Notes under the pieces: generated by a model
Databases searched by the model: none
What the model was told of the DNA's origin: nothing
Seen by the model: the letters and a program-made list of their open reading frames with translations, nothing else
Position numbers and translations under genes: made by a program
Part shown: one piece after another, positions 42,238-49,799 of the stretch
Position numbering within the stretch: position 1 is the stretch's first letter
How the letters are laid out: each line of letters starts with the position of its first letter
NCBI RefSeq assembly: GCF_001665395.1
Contig: NZ_LZSG01000044.1
Span: forward strand, 124,001 to 188,000
From: Mycobacterium sp. 1164966.3
GTDB lineage: Bacteria > Actinomycetota > Actinomycetes > Mycobacteriales > Mycobacteriaceae
Direction: 5' to 3'
Length of the DNA: 64,000 nucleotides

Positions 42238-42667
42238 GGGATTGCCGCAGTTGCTCGCTGCGGCCCTTGAGGCCGTGGGCTTCCATCTCGAGGTAGCGCC
42301 GCGTCGTGCGGAGCATGAGTCGGGCCACGATCGCCCCTATCGGGCCCTGTTGGTCGAGCTTCTGGTCTACTCGTGTCCGGCCATCGGCGACCGACGTCAC
42401 CGTGTGAGTGGCCACGGTCCTGCCGCCAGGCGAACGTTGCGCCCAGGTCCACGACACCCCCGGTGACACCTCGGTGACTTCCCACACGAGCGTCGGCAGC
42501 TTCGGTTGTTTGATCTGGAACCGCTTACCAACAGCGAGTCCGGGTCCGTCGAGGGCGACCAGGCTGGTGACCGAGGCGGTCCATTCCGGCCACCGCTCAA
42601 CATCGCTGAACACCTCCCAAACCAGGGACGCCGGTGCATGAATATCCACGCCGCTCTCAGTAATCAT
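42221..42667 (-). CDS. SRPBCC family protein
   Basis: A 148-residue START/SRPBCC-fold protein (polyketide cyclase or lipid-binding type). VDIHAPASLVWEVFSDVERWPEWTAS is the classic N-terminal motif, then GKRFQIKQPKLPTLVWEVTEV, and a C-terminal helix GPIGAIVARLMLRTTRRYLEMEA. It should bind a hydrophobic small molecule. The ATG lies inside the 20-bp palindrome and no Shine-Dalgarno is visible, so a leaderless or very short-leader mRNA is likely. Confidence 0.88.
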   Translation of the reverse strand: MITESGVDIHAPASLVWEVFSDVERWPEWTASVTSLVALDGPGLAVGKRFQIKQPKLPTLVWEVTEVSPGVSWTWAQRSPGGRTVATHTVTSVADGRTRVDQKLDQQGPIGAIVARLMLRTTRRYLEMEAHGLKGRSEQLRQSLGPHS

Positions 42668-42684
42668 GTACCAAATGGTACATG
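42665..42684. promoter_or_regulatory. Perfect 20-bp palindromic operator
   Basis: CATGTACCAAATGGTACATG consists of perfect 8-bp arms around AAAT. It covers the start codon of the SRPBCC gene and lies 62 bp before the divergent DUF2855 gene. The TetR product of 41695-42237 is the natural candidate to bind it. Confidence 0.75.
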
Positions 42685-42746
42685 AATCGTCCAGGTGTCG
42701 GCTAGTCGGTCTTTCCCACCCGAGCGCACGCTCATAGGCTCGCCTG

Positions 42747-43814
42747 ATGGACTTCGAGTTGCATCGCAAAGATCTGCACCAGACCCGGCTCCTCTTCGGC
42801 GATGCACCGTCGCCGAAGGATGGGGCCGCGCTGCTGCGCGTCGAGTCGTTCGGCCTGACGTCGAACAACATCACCTATGCCGTCTTCGGCGAGGCGATGA
42901 AGTACTGGGATTTCTTCCCGGCGTCGGATCCGGACTGGGGAAAGCTCAACGTCTGGGGTTACGCCCACGTGGAGGAATCGCGACATCCCGACCTGGCGCA
43001 GGGCACCCGCGTCTACGGCTACCTGCCGTGTGCGAGTCACCTGCTGGTCATCCCGGACCGCATCAACGAGAAGGGATTCATCGACGCGGCCCCGCATCGC
43101 GCGGCGCTGCCCTCCGCCTACCAGGGCTACCGCGACGTCCAGACCGATCCGGTGTACTCGGCCGATCGCGAGGCAGCACACATCCTGTTCTTCCCCCTGT
43201 TCTTCACGTCGTTCCTCATTGACGACTTCGTCGCCGACGAAGGCTTCTTCGGCGCCGACACGATCGTGATCTCCAGCGCCTCGTCGAAAACGGCGATCAT
43301 CGCGGCCTACCTTCTGGCCAAGCGTGACGGCGTCCGAATCGTGGGCCTGACGTCGGCGGGCAACAGCGAGTTCGTCACGGGACTGGACGTCTACGATTCG
43401 GTCTACGGATACGACGACATCTCTCAGTTGCCGGGCGACCGTGCCGTCTACATCGACATCTCCGGCGACGGAAATATCCGCACCGCCATCCACGCCCACT
43501 ACGGCGACCGCCTCGCCCACAGCGCTGCCGTCGGCATGACGCACTGGACCGAGATGGCGCAAGGTAGCGGACATCTCGAGGGCCCCAGCCCCGTCTTCTT
43601 CTTCGCACCGGACCGCATCAAGAAGCGCGGCTCCGACTGGGGCACAGCGAAACTCGACCTCAATGTCGCCGAGGCATGGACGCCCTTTGCCGAGTGGGCG
43701 TCGAATTGGCTTCGGGTCGAACGGATCTCGAGCACCGATGACATCCAGCGGGCCTACCTCGAGCTGCTCGACGGCAAAGTCGACCCCAGGGCCGGCACGA
43801 TTGTGGATCTGTGA
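42747..43814 (+). CDS. DUF2855 family protein
   Basis: A 355-residue cytosolic protein of the DUF2855 family, which looks like a degenerate MDR-type fold. ALLRVESFGLTSNNITYAVFGEAMKYWDFFP near residue 28, WGYAHVEES near 70, and ISSASSKTAIIAAYLLAKR near 175 occupy the place of a nucleotide-binding loop. The function is not established. It opens a four-gene operon with hydrolase, crotonase and VOC genes, divergent from SRPBCC-TetR. Its stop overlaps the hydrolase GTG. Confidence 0.88.
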   Translation: MDFELHRKDLHQTRLLFGDAPSPKDGAALLRVESFGLTSNNITYAVFGEAMKYWDFFPASDPDWGKLNVWGYAHVEESRHPDLAQGTRVYGYLPCASHLLVIPDRINEKGFIDAAPHRAALPSAYQGYRDVQTDPVYSADREAAHILFFPLFFTSFLIDDFVADEGFFGADTIVISSASSKTAIIAAYLLAKRDGVRIVGLTSAGNSEFVTGLDVYDSVYGYDDISQLPGDRAVYIDISGDGNIRTAIHAHYGDRLAHSAAVGMTHWTEMAQGSGHLEGPSPVFFFAPDRIKKRGSDWGTAKLDLNVAEAWTPFAEWASNWLRVERISSTDDIQRAYLELLDGKVDPRAGTIVDL

Positions 43815-44575
43815 ACCGACTCCAGCGCGACGACGGCGTCGCCCTCGCCTACCAGGTGCACAACCCGCAGGGGTCGGGCGTGCCGCTTTTGCTCACGCAC
43901 GGCTTCGGTGCCACCGCGGGCATGTGGGGCCCCAATATCGATGCGCTCAGCGCCGACCGGCCGGTGATTGTCTGGGACCAGCGCGGGCACGGCAGCAGTG
44001 ATGCGCCCGATGACCTGGACCGCTACAGCGAGCAGATCAGCGTCGCCGACATGGCGGCGATTCTCGATGCCGCAGGTGCCGATCGGGCAGTCGTCGGCGG
44101 AATGTCGTTGGGCGGCTACCTATCTCTGGCCTTCCACCTCGCTCATCCGCAGCGGGTGGCCGCGCTGGTGCTGGTTGACACGGGACCGGGCTTCCGCAAC
44201 GACGAAGCCCGCGAGAAGTGGAACGCGTGGGTGGAACGGCGCGCCCAGAACCTCGAGCGCGGCGAGACGCCGGCCGACATGTCCGCGGAACTCGCCCAAG
44301 CGGTGCACGAGCATCCCGAGGGATTGCCGCGCGCCGCCCGCCGTGTCATGGCGCAGAAGGACGCTCGCGTGATCAGCTCGCTCGACAGCATCACGGTGCC
44401 CACATTGGTGGTCGTCGACGCCGACGACACCGACTTCCTGGCTGGGGCCGAATACATGGACCGAAAGATCCCCAATTCTCGCAAGGTCGTCATCGAGAAC
44501 GCGGGGCATGCTGCGAACATGGACCAGCCCGAGGCGTTCAACACGGCCGTACGCGAACTACTGGAACAGCTTTGA
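43811..44575 (+). CDS. Alpha/beta hydrolase
   Basis: A 254-residue alpha/beta-fold hydrolase. LLLTHGFGATAGMW supplies the oxyanion-hole HG, WDQRGHGSSDAP is typical, and the nucleophile elbow is GMSLGG (Ser near residue 98). IENAGHAANMDQP contains the catalytic His, and VVDADDTDF the acid. It likely hydrolyses an ester, lactone or C-C bond of a catabolic intermediate. The GTG overlaps the previous stop, and its stop overlaps the TTG of the crotonase gene. Confidence 0.92.
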   Translation: MNRLQRDDGVALAYQVHNPQGSGVPLLLTHGFGATAGMWGPNIDALSADRPVIVWDQRGHGSSDAPDDLDRYSEQISVADMAAILDAAGADRAVVGGMSLGGYLSLAFHLAHPQRVAALVLVDTGPGFRNDEAREKWNAWVERRAQNLERGETPADMSAELAQAVHEHPEGLPRAARRVMAQKDARVISSLDSITVPTLVVVDADDTDFLAGAEYMDRKIPNSRKVVIENAGHAANMDQPEAFNTAVRELLEQL

Positions 44576-45333
44576 GCACGCCGGACGTCACCGTCGAAGC
44601 CGTCGGCCACGTGGCCGTGGTCGAGATCCATCGCCCCCCGAACAACTACTTCGACACCGCGTTGATCGAGGGCATCGCCGATGCCTACGAGCGACTCGAC
44701 GACGAAGCCGAATGCCGGGCAATCGTGTTGTGTGCGAAGGGAAAGCACTTCTGCGCCGGTGCCGACTTCTCTCGACCCACCGAGGATCGCTTGTCGCCCG
44801 GCGACCTTTACGCCCAGGCCATCCGGCTGTTCCGCACCAGCAAGCCCGTCGTCGCCGCGGTGCAGGGCGCCGCGATCGGCGGCGGACTTGGACTTGCCCT
44901 CAGCGCAGACTTCCGGGTGGCTGCACCCTCGTCGAAATTCGCGGCCAACTTCAGCCGGCTCGGGTTCCATCCCGGCTTCGGCATCACCGCCACCTTGCCA
45001 CGTGTCGTCGGTCAGCAACGTGCACTCGAGTGGACGCTCACCGGTGAGCGTTTCGGCGGTGAAATCGCTTATGCCGCAGGGTTGGTCGATGAACTGGCCG
45101 ACGATGGCGAAGTGCGGCCGGCGGCGCTTCGGTTCGCCGAGCGTATCGCCGCGTCAGCTCCCCTGGCGCTCACCAGCATTCGCTCCACCATGCGCGCCGG
45201 ACTCGCGGAGGAGGTCGCCGCCGCCACCGCTCGCGAGCTCGAAGAACAGACCCGGCTTCAGGCAACCGCCGACTTCCGTGAGGGCGTGACGGCAGCAGCC
45301 CAGCGGCGCGCTCCGATGTTCACGGGTCGCTGA
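44572..45333 (+). CDS. Enoyl-CoA hydratase/isomerase (crotonase) family protein
   Basis: A 253-residue crotonase-fold protein. GKHFCAGADFS gives the first oxyanion-hole segment near residue 62, and GAAIGGGLGLALSADFRVA the second near 100. The Glu before LTGE (ALEWTLTGE) matches one of the two catalytic glutamates of rat hydratase. The position of the other (before GxxPGxG) appears to be Phe or Ser in SRLGFHPGFG, so it may be an isomerase, hydrolase or other crotonase. The TTG start overlaps the hydrolase stop (TTGA). Confidence 0.9.
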   Translation: MSTPDVTVEAVGHVAVVEIHRPPNNYFDTALIEGIADAYERLDDEAECRAIVLCAKGKHFCAGADFSRPTEDRLSPGDLYAQAIRLFRTSKPVVAAVQGAAIGGGLGLALSADFRVAAPSSKFAANFSRLGFHPGFGITATLPRVVGQQRALEWTLTGERFGGEIAYAAGLVDELADDGEVRPAALRFAERIAASAPLALTSIRSTMRAGLAEEVAAATARELEEQTRLQATADFREGVTAAAQRRAPMFTGR

Positions 45334-45337
45334 GTTC

Positions 45338-46225
45338 GTGTTCGATGCGCTCGACCATGTGATCGTCGCGGTGCGCGACCTCGACGACGCCACGCGCCGC
45401 TACGCGACACTGCTGTCCCGGAGCCCGTCGTGGCGCGGAGATCATCCAGGATGGGGCACGGCCAATGCCCTGTTTCGGCTGGACAACACCTACCTTGAGC
45501 TGATCACGCCGCACGGTGATGGCGCCTTTGGGCGCACCGTCGCGGCGCAGCTCGACCACCGGGGCGAGGGCCCGATCGGGCTGGCGTTCGCCACTTCCGA
45601 TATTGACGGCGTGCACACGCAACTCACCGCGAACGGCCTCGAGCCGTCGCCCGTGTCAGCCGGTCTCGGCCGCGACACCCACACAGGGCTGACCCGGCGC
45701 TGGCGCAGCGTGCTGCTTCCGGAAACACGAACGCGCGGTGTGCTGATGATCGCGATCGAGCACGAGTCGCCGGATCTCCTTCCCGAGGCAGCGCCGGTCG
45801 GATCCGAGGGTGCAATCGTCACGGGGATCGACCACGCAGTGGTGAGTACATCCGACGCGGACGCTGCGATCACGCTCTACCGTGATGGGCTCGGCCTGCG
45901 CCTCGCGCTCGACCGCAGCTTTCCGGACTGGGGCATGCGGCTGGTGTTCCTCCGCGTTGGCGGAGTCACCGTGGAGCTCGCACAGCCACTCCGCGAGGCG
46001 CAGCCCAGAACCGAAACCGATCGGGTTTGGGGCCTCTCCTGGCGCGTTCCCAACGCCGATGCCGCACGGGCACGGCTCGCCGAGGCCGGGCTCGATGTGT
46101 CCGAGGTCCGCCCAGGCCGCAAGGCCGGCACTCGCGTGCTCAGTGTTAAGGACGGCACGTGCGGCGTACCGACGCTGTTGATCGAGCCGGCTGAGTCCGG
46201 GAAGCAAGGCGAGGCCCGAGCTTGA
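45338..46225 (+). CDS. VOC-family protein with two glyoxalase-like domains
   Basis: A 295-residue protein with two vicinal-oxygen-chelate halves. The first is at residues 1-145 (LDHVIVAVRDLDDATRRYATLL, NTYLELITP, GLAFATSDIDGVH). The second is at 160-285 (GIDHAVVSTSDADAAITLYRDGLGL, VTVELAQP). His residues at DHV and DHA and Glu at YLELI and VELA are candidates for metal binding. It could be a ring-cleaving dioxygenase, epimerase or lyase. GTG 45338 is four bases after the crotonase stop, as the last gene of the operon. Confidence 0.87.
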   Translation: MFDALDHVIVAVRDLDDATRRYATLLSRSPSWRGDHPGWGTANALFRLDNTYLELITPHGDGAFGRTVAAQLDHRGEGPIGLAFATSDIDGVHTQLTANGLEPSPVSAGLGRDTHTGLTRRWRSVLLPETRTRGVLMIAIEHESPDLLPEAAPVGSEGAIVTGIDHAVVSTSDADAAITLYRDGLGLRLALDRSFPDWGMRLVFLRVGGVTVELAQPLREAQPRTETDRVWGLSWRVPNADAARARLAEAGLDVSEVRPGRKAGTRVLSVKDGTCGVPTLLIEPAESGKQGEARA

Positions 46226-46367
46226 GGAACTCGTCGTCCACTTCGCCGTCTATCTTGGGTGGAACCTCGCGCGGCGCCTCGACGACCTGCTGGTTGAGGT
46301 AGCGGACGGGATTCGCTGAAAGAGCGGCACTTGTAGAGACAGCAGCAAGCGGTGAGGATTCATCCCG

Positions 46368-47120
46368 ATGATGCCCTTCAAGCGCCCGGGTGCCGTGTTG
46401 GTGGAGATGCTCTCAGCAGTCGTCGTGCTGGCGCAGTGCAGCGCCACACCGCCACCGCAGGCGGCCACACCGTCCCCGTCTGCCTCGGCGTCATCGTCAC
46501 CCTCGGCCGCCACGTCGCCGTCGGCTGCCGCATCGCCGTCGCCCAGCGCGCCGCCGGCACCCGTCGCTACGTCAGTTCAGCCGGTCACTGCCGCCGATCT
46601 GGGCACGACCTGGCATCCGGGTTGCCCCGTGGAGCCCGAGCAGCTGCGACGGGTTGACGTCGCCTACATCGGTTTCGACGGCCAGACCCACCACGGCGAG
46701 CTGATCGTGCACGAAGAGCTGGTGCCGGACGTCATCGCGATCTTCGAACAGCTCCACCGAATGAGTTATCCCGTCGACAAGATTCGTACGGTCGACCACT
46801 ACTCAGAGGCTGACGATGAGCTGTCCATGGAGGACAACAACACGTCGGCGTTCAACTGCCGACTCATCCCGGGCTCCAACCAGTGGTCTCCACACGCTTA
46901 CGGTCGTGCTATCGATCTCAATCCGCTCATCAACCCGTGTCTCTACACCGGCGGATACTTCGAACCGCGGAACGCGGCGGCCTACCTGGACCGCAGCCGC
47001 ACCGACCCGGGACTCATACACAACGACGACCCCGTCGTGCACGTCTTCGCAGATCGAGGCTGGGCGTGGGGTGGCTACTGGGCGACCGACACCGACTACC
47101 AACACTTCGAGCGGCCCTGA
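46368..47120 (+). CDS. Lipoprotein M15-family D-Ala-D-Ala carboxypeptidase-like protein
   Basis: A 250-residue protein with a signal peptide ending in the lipobox LAQC (Cys24), followed by a long Ser/Ala/Pro linker (about residues 25-70). The C-terminal domain matches the M15_4/VanY-like fold: FNCRLIPGSNQWSPHAYGRAIDLNP near residue 165 gives the zinc ligands His and Asp, and DYQHFE at the C-terminus the third ligand His. It should act on cell-wall peptides. It converges on the beta-lactamase-like gene with a 3-bp gap. Confidence 0.9.
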   Translation: MMPFKRPGAVLVEMLSAVVVLAQCSATPPPQAATPSPSASASSSPSAATSPSAAASPSPSAPPAPVATSVQPVTAADLGTTWHPGCPVEPEQLRRVDVAYIGFDGQTHHGELIVHEELVPDVIAIFEQLHRMSYPVDKIRTVDHYSEADDELSMEDNNTSAFNCRLIPGSNQWSPHAYGRAIDLNPLINPCLYTGGYFEPRNAAAYLDRSRTDPGLIHNDDPVVHVFADRGWAWGGYWATDTDYQHFERP

Positions 47121-47123
47121 GCT

Positions 47124-48656
47124 TCACAGACCCAGGGCCTGCGCCGCCGCCGTCGCCACCTCACCCCGGATGTCTGAGATCGGTGGACTGCCCCGGGTAT
47201 GAATCGAATTCGTGAGCAGTACCACGTAGGTGTCTGAGCCTGGGTCCAGCCACATCGAGGTTCCGGTGAAGCCGGTATGGCCGAAGCTGCCGACGGGGAA
47301 GACCATGCCTCGCGGCATCGAGAGGGGCGTGTCGATGTCCCAGCCGAAGCCGCGCAGGTTTTGCCCCGCGATCGCCGGATAGTGCGGAGCGAGCAGCGAA
47401 CCCGTCGCATTCGGTCTTTTTGCGATGGCTTGTCGGGCGGCATCATTGGCCGCTTCGAGTTGTCGAGGCGTATGGCCCGGCTGCTGCGGAGTCGTCATCA
47501 ACTCCAAAGTTGCTTGGCTCAGCGGGAATTCGCTTGGACGTCCGGCAAGTCTATCGAGCAGGGCTTGCGCAAAGATGCCGACATCATGGGCCGTGGAGAA
47601 CACACCGGCATGCCCGGCCACCCCGCCCATGCGCCGCGCGGTCGTGTCATGCACGGTGCCCCGGAGCAGTTGATCGAGATCAGGATTCTTGCCCGGATCC
47701 GCTCTGCCTTCTTCGTCGCGTGCTGTCGGAGCGATGCGCGACAACAGACCGACGTTCCAGGTGCCTGCCGGACAAGCGGCAGGCGCGGTACTCGCGGAAG
47801 CGGAAGCCCAGCCGATCGCAGCCCCCCTTACCGTGTGCGGACCGCATGCTTTGGCCACCGGAAGATAGCGGGTTTCTGCCATGCCAAGTGGCGCGAATAC
47901 GTGTTCTTGAACGTAGACGTCTTCTGCCTCGCCGGTGATTTTCTCGAGCAGCGCGCCTAGCAGGATGAAGTTGATATCGGAGTAATGGAAAACCTCGCCG
48001 GGCGCCGACTGCAGCGGCGTATTGAGAGCGCGATGTGTGCCCTCTGCTTTGTCGGTTCGGTCCAGTCCCCACGGATCTTTGAGTTCTACATCCCCCGGTT
48101 CGCCTGAAGTGTGCGTAAGCAACATGCGAACCGTCACCTGTGCACGCACCGGATCATTCGCCGGATTGAAGTCGGGCAGATACTGCTGGACGGGATCGTC
48201 GAACTGAACCATGCCTTGTTCGTAGAGCTGCAGGACGGCGGTCGCCGTGGCGAGGATCTTCGACAGCGACGCCAAGTCGAAGATCGTGTCCTCGGTCATC
48301 GGCTCCGCAGGCGCGGGGAGTCCGTTCAGCCCCGGTTCGCCCGCGAGCTTGCGTGAGCCATAAGCCTGGTGGAAGGCGATCTGGCCCCCGTGCCCGATCA
48401 TCACCACAGCACCTGGCAGCCGATTGGCCGCAATCGCATCGGTGATCAGCTTGGAGACCTTCGCGAACTCAAGTGCGGTAGCCGGATCGGGCGGCTGGGA
48501 CGGCGTCGTGAATTCTGTTGTCGGAGCCGGGACCACCGGCGCAGCCGGCGGGGATGTCGCGTGACCGGCGTCGTTTGCCGCGGTGTGGGCTGCTTGACCA
48601 CGCGAGCAAGCGGTGAGCGCAAGAAGGAGAATTCCGATGGCAATGGCTATTCGCAT
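47124..48656 (-). CDS. Serine beta-lactamase/PBP-like lipoprotein hydrolase
   Basis: A 510-residue class C beta-lactamase-fold hydrolase (esterase or D,D-peptidase type). The signal peptide ends in the lipobox LTAC (Cys17), then a Pro/Ala linker to about residue 60. The active-site SxxK is S130-L-S-K133, and YSDINF at 225-230 replaces the classical YxN. VGSFGHTGFTG near 455 is the HTG/KTG-type motif. It is anchored outside the membrane. The substrate may be peptidoglycan, an ester or lipid; a true beta-lactamase role is not implied. Confidence 0.9.
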   Translation of the reverse strand: MRIAIAIGILLLALTACSRGQAAHTAANDAGHATSPPAAPVVPAPTTEFTTPSQPPDPATALEFAKVSKLITDAIAANRLPGAVVMIGHGGQIAFHQAYGSRKLAGEPGLNGLPAPAEPMTEDTIFDLASLSKILATATAVLQLYEQGMVQFDDPVQQYLPDFNPANDPVRAQVTVRMLLTHTSGEPGDVELKDPWGLDRTDKAEGTHRALNTPLQSAPGEVFHYSDINFILLGALLEKITGEAEDVYVQEHVFAPLGMAETRYLPVAKACGPHTVRGAAIGWASASASTAPAACPAGTWNVGLLSRIAPTARDEEGRADPGKNPDLDQLLRGTVHDTTARRMGGVAGHAGVFSTAHDVGIFAQALLDRLAGRPSEFPLSQATLELMTTPQQPGHTPRQLEAANDAARQAIAKRPNATGSLLAPHYPAIAGQNLRGFGWDIDTPLSMPRGMVFPVGSFGHTGFTGTSMWLDPGSDTYVVLLTNSIHTRGSPPISDIRGEVATAAAQALGL

Positions 48657-48899
48657 GGGGCCGCCTCATAGCGACAACCGTTGTGGCGCAAGCCAATTTG
48701 TCGCTCGGAGTCGGGCAAAAAGACAACCGCTTCTCTCCAGTGAATTGAGTGACTGGTGTGACCCGCGGCCTCAAGATCGGCAAAGCCGCCAAGCGAACAG
48801 TCGTCGTTCACGGAATTCCCACAGGTCGTTGTCCCGCCATGATGCTGTGTCCCGAGTCGAACTCAGCTTAGTGTGGTCAGCAGGAGAAGGACGGGACCA

Positions 48900-49799
48900 A
48901 TGGAAATGAACGACGAATCCGTCACAACGCTAGAGGATCTCCGGGGCGATCTGGCGCAACGGTATAGGTGGGCACCTACCGGCGGGAGCTCCGTCGACGG
49001 CGCGATCGTCGATGCTGACTTAGCGGCCCTCGACCGTGACGGCTACGTCGTCTGGCAGAACCTGCTGAGTGCCGACGAGTGCAGGCAAATCCGTGAGGTC
49101 GTGCGCCCCTGGCTGGTACACACTGGACGCAACTCGTTCGAGGGCCGGCGGACCCAACGCATCTACAGCGTGCTGAGCCGGACGCGGGTGTGCGACCGGC
49201 TCGTCGACCATCCCCGCGTGCTCGCGGTGCTCGATCGGCTGCTGATGCCCAACTACCTGCTTTCGGCGTTGCAGGCCATCAACATTCAGCCGGGGGAGAC
49301 CGCGCAGCTTCCTCACCACGACGACGGCTTCTACCCGATTCCGCGCCCACGCGATCCATTGACGGCGGCGACGATTTGGGCGATCGACGACTTCACCGCC
49401 GACAACGGCGCCACGGTCCTCATACCTGGCAGCCACCGCTGGGGCAAACGTCGCCCGACTCCAGGCGATCAGGCCGTACCTGTCGTCATGCCCGCCGGTT
49501 CGTGCGTCTTCTTCGTCGGCACCCTTTGGCATGGCGGAGGCGCCGACACCACCACCCGCGACCGCCTTGCCGTCACCGCCCAGTACTGCCAACCGTGGCT
49601 GCGACCGATGGAGGCGTTCACGCTGTCTATATCGCGCGAGACGGCCCGAGCGGTCTCCGACGACATTCGCCGCATGCTGGGCTACAGCATCCACCCGCCG
49701 TTCGTCGGCGCGGTCGACGGCCTGCACCCGCTGAGGCTGTTGGAGAACGGGCAGGACGCGCAGGCAGTCACCAGACCCGGACGCGGTCCTCGGGCTTGA
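48900..49799 (+). CDS. Phytanoyl-CoA dioxygenase (PhyH) family protein
   Basis: A 299-residue Fe(II)/2-oxoglutarate-dependent dioxygenase. DRDGYVVWQNLLSADEC near residue 46 opens the fold, the metal motif HxD lies in QLPHHDDGFY (139-142), NGATVLIPGSHRWG near 183 is family-typical, and the distal His is in LWHGGGAD near 220 with the following Arg for 2-oxoglutarate. It hydroxylates an unknown lipid or small molecule. ATG 48900 or 48906 may be used. Its end overlaps the M13 peptidase gene tail to tail by 32 bases. Confidence 0.9.
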   Translation: MEMNDESVTTLEDLRGDLAQRYRWAPTGGSSVDGAIVDADLAALDRDGYVVWQNLLSADECRQIREVVRPWLVHTGRNSFEGRRTQRIYSVLSRTRVCDRLVDHPRVLAVLDRLLMPNYLLSALQAINIQPGETAQLPHHDDGFYPIPRPRDPLTAATIWAIDDFTADNGATVLIPGSHRWGKRRPTPGDQAVPVVMPAGSCVFFVGTLWHGGGADTTTRDRLAVTAQYCQPWLRPMEAFTLSISRETARAVSDDIRRMLGYSIHPPFVGAVDGLHPLRLLENGQDAQAVTRPGRGPRA

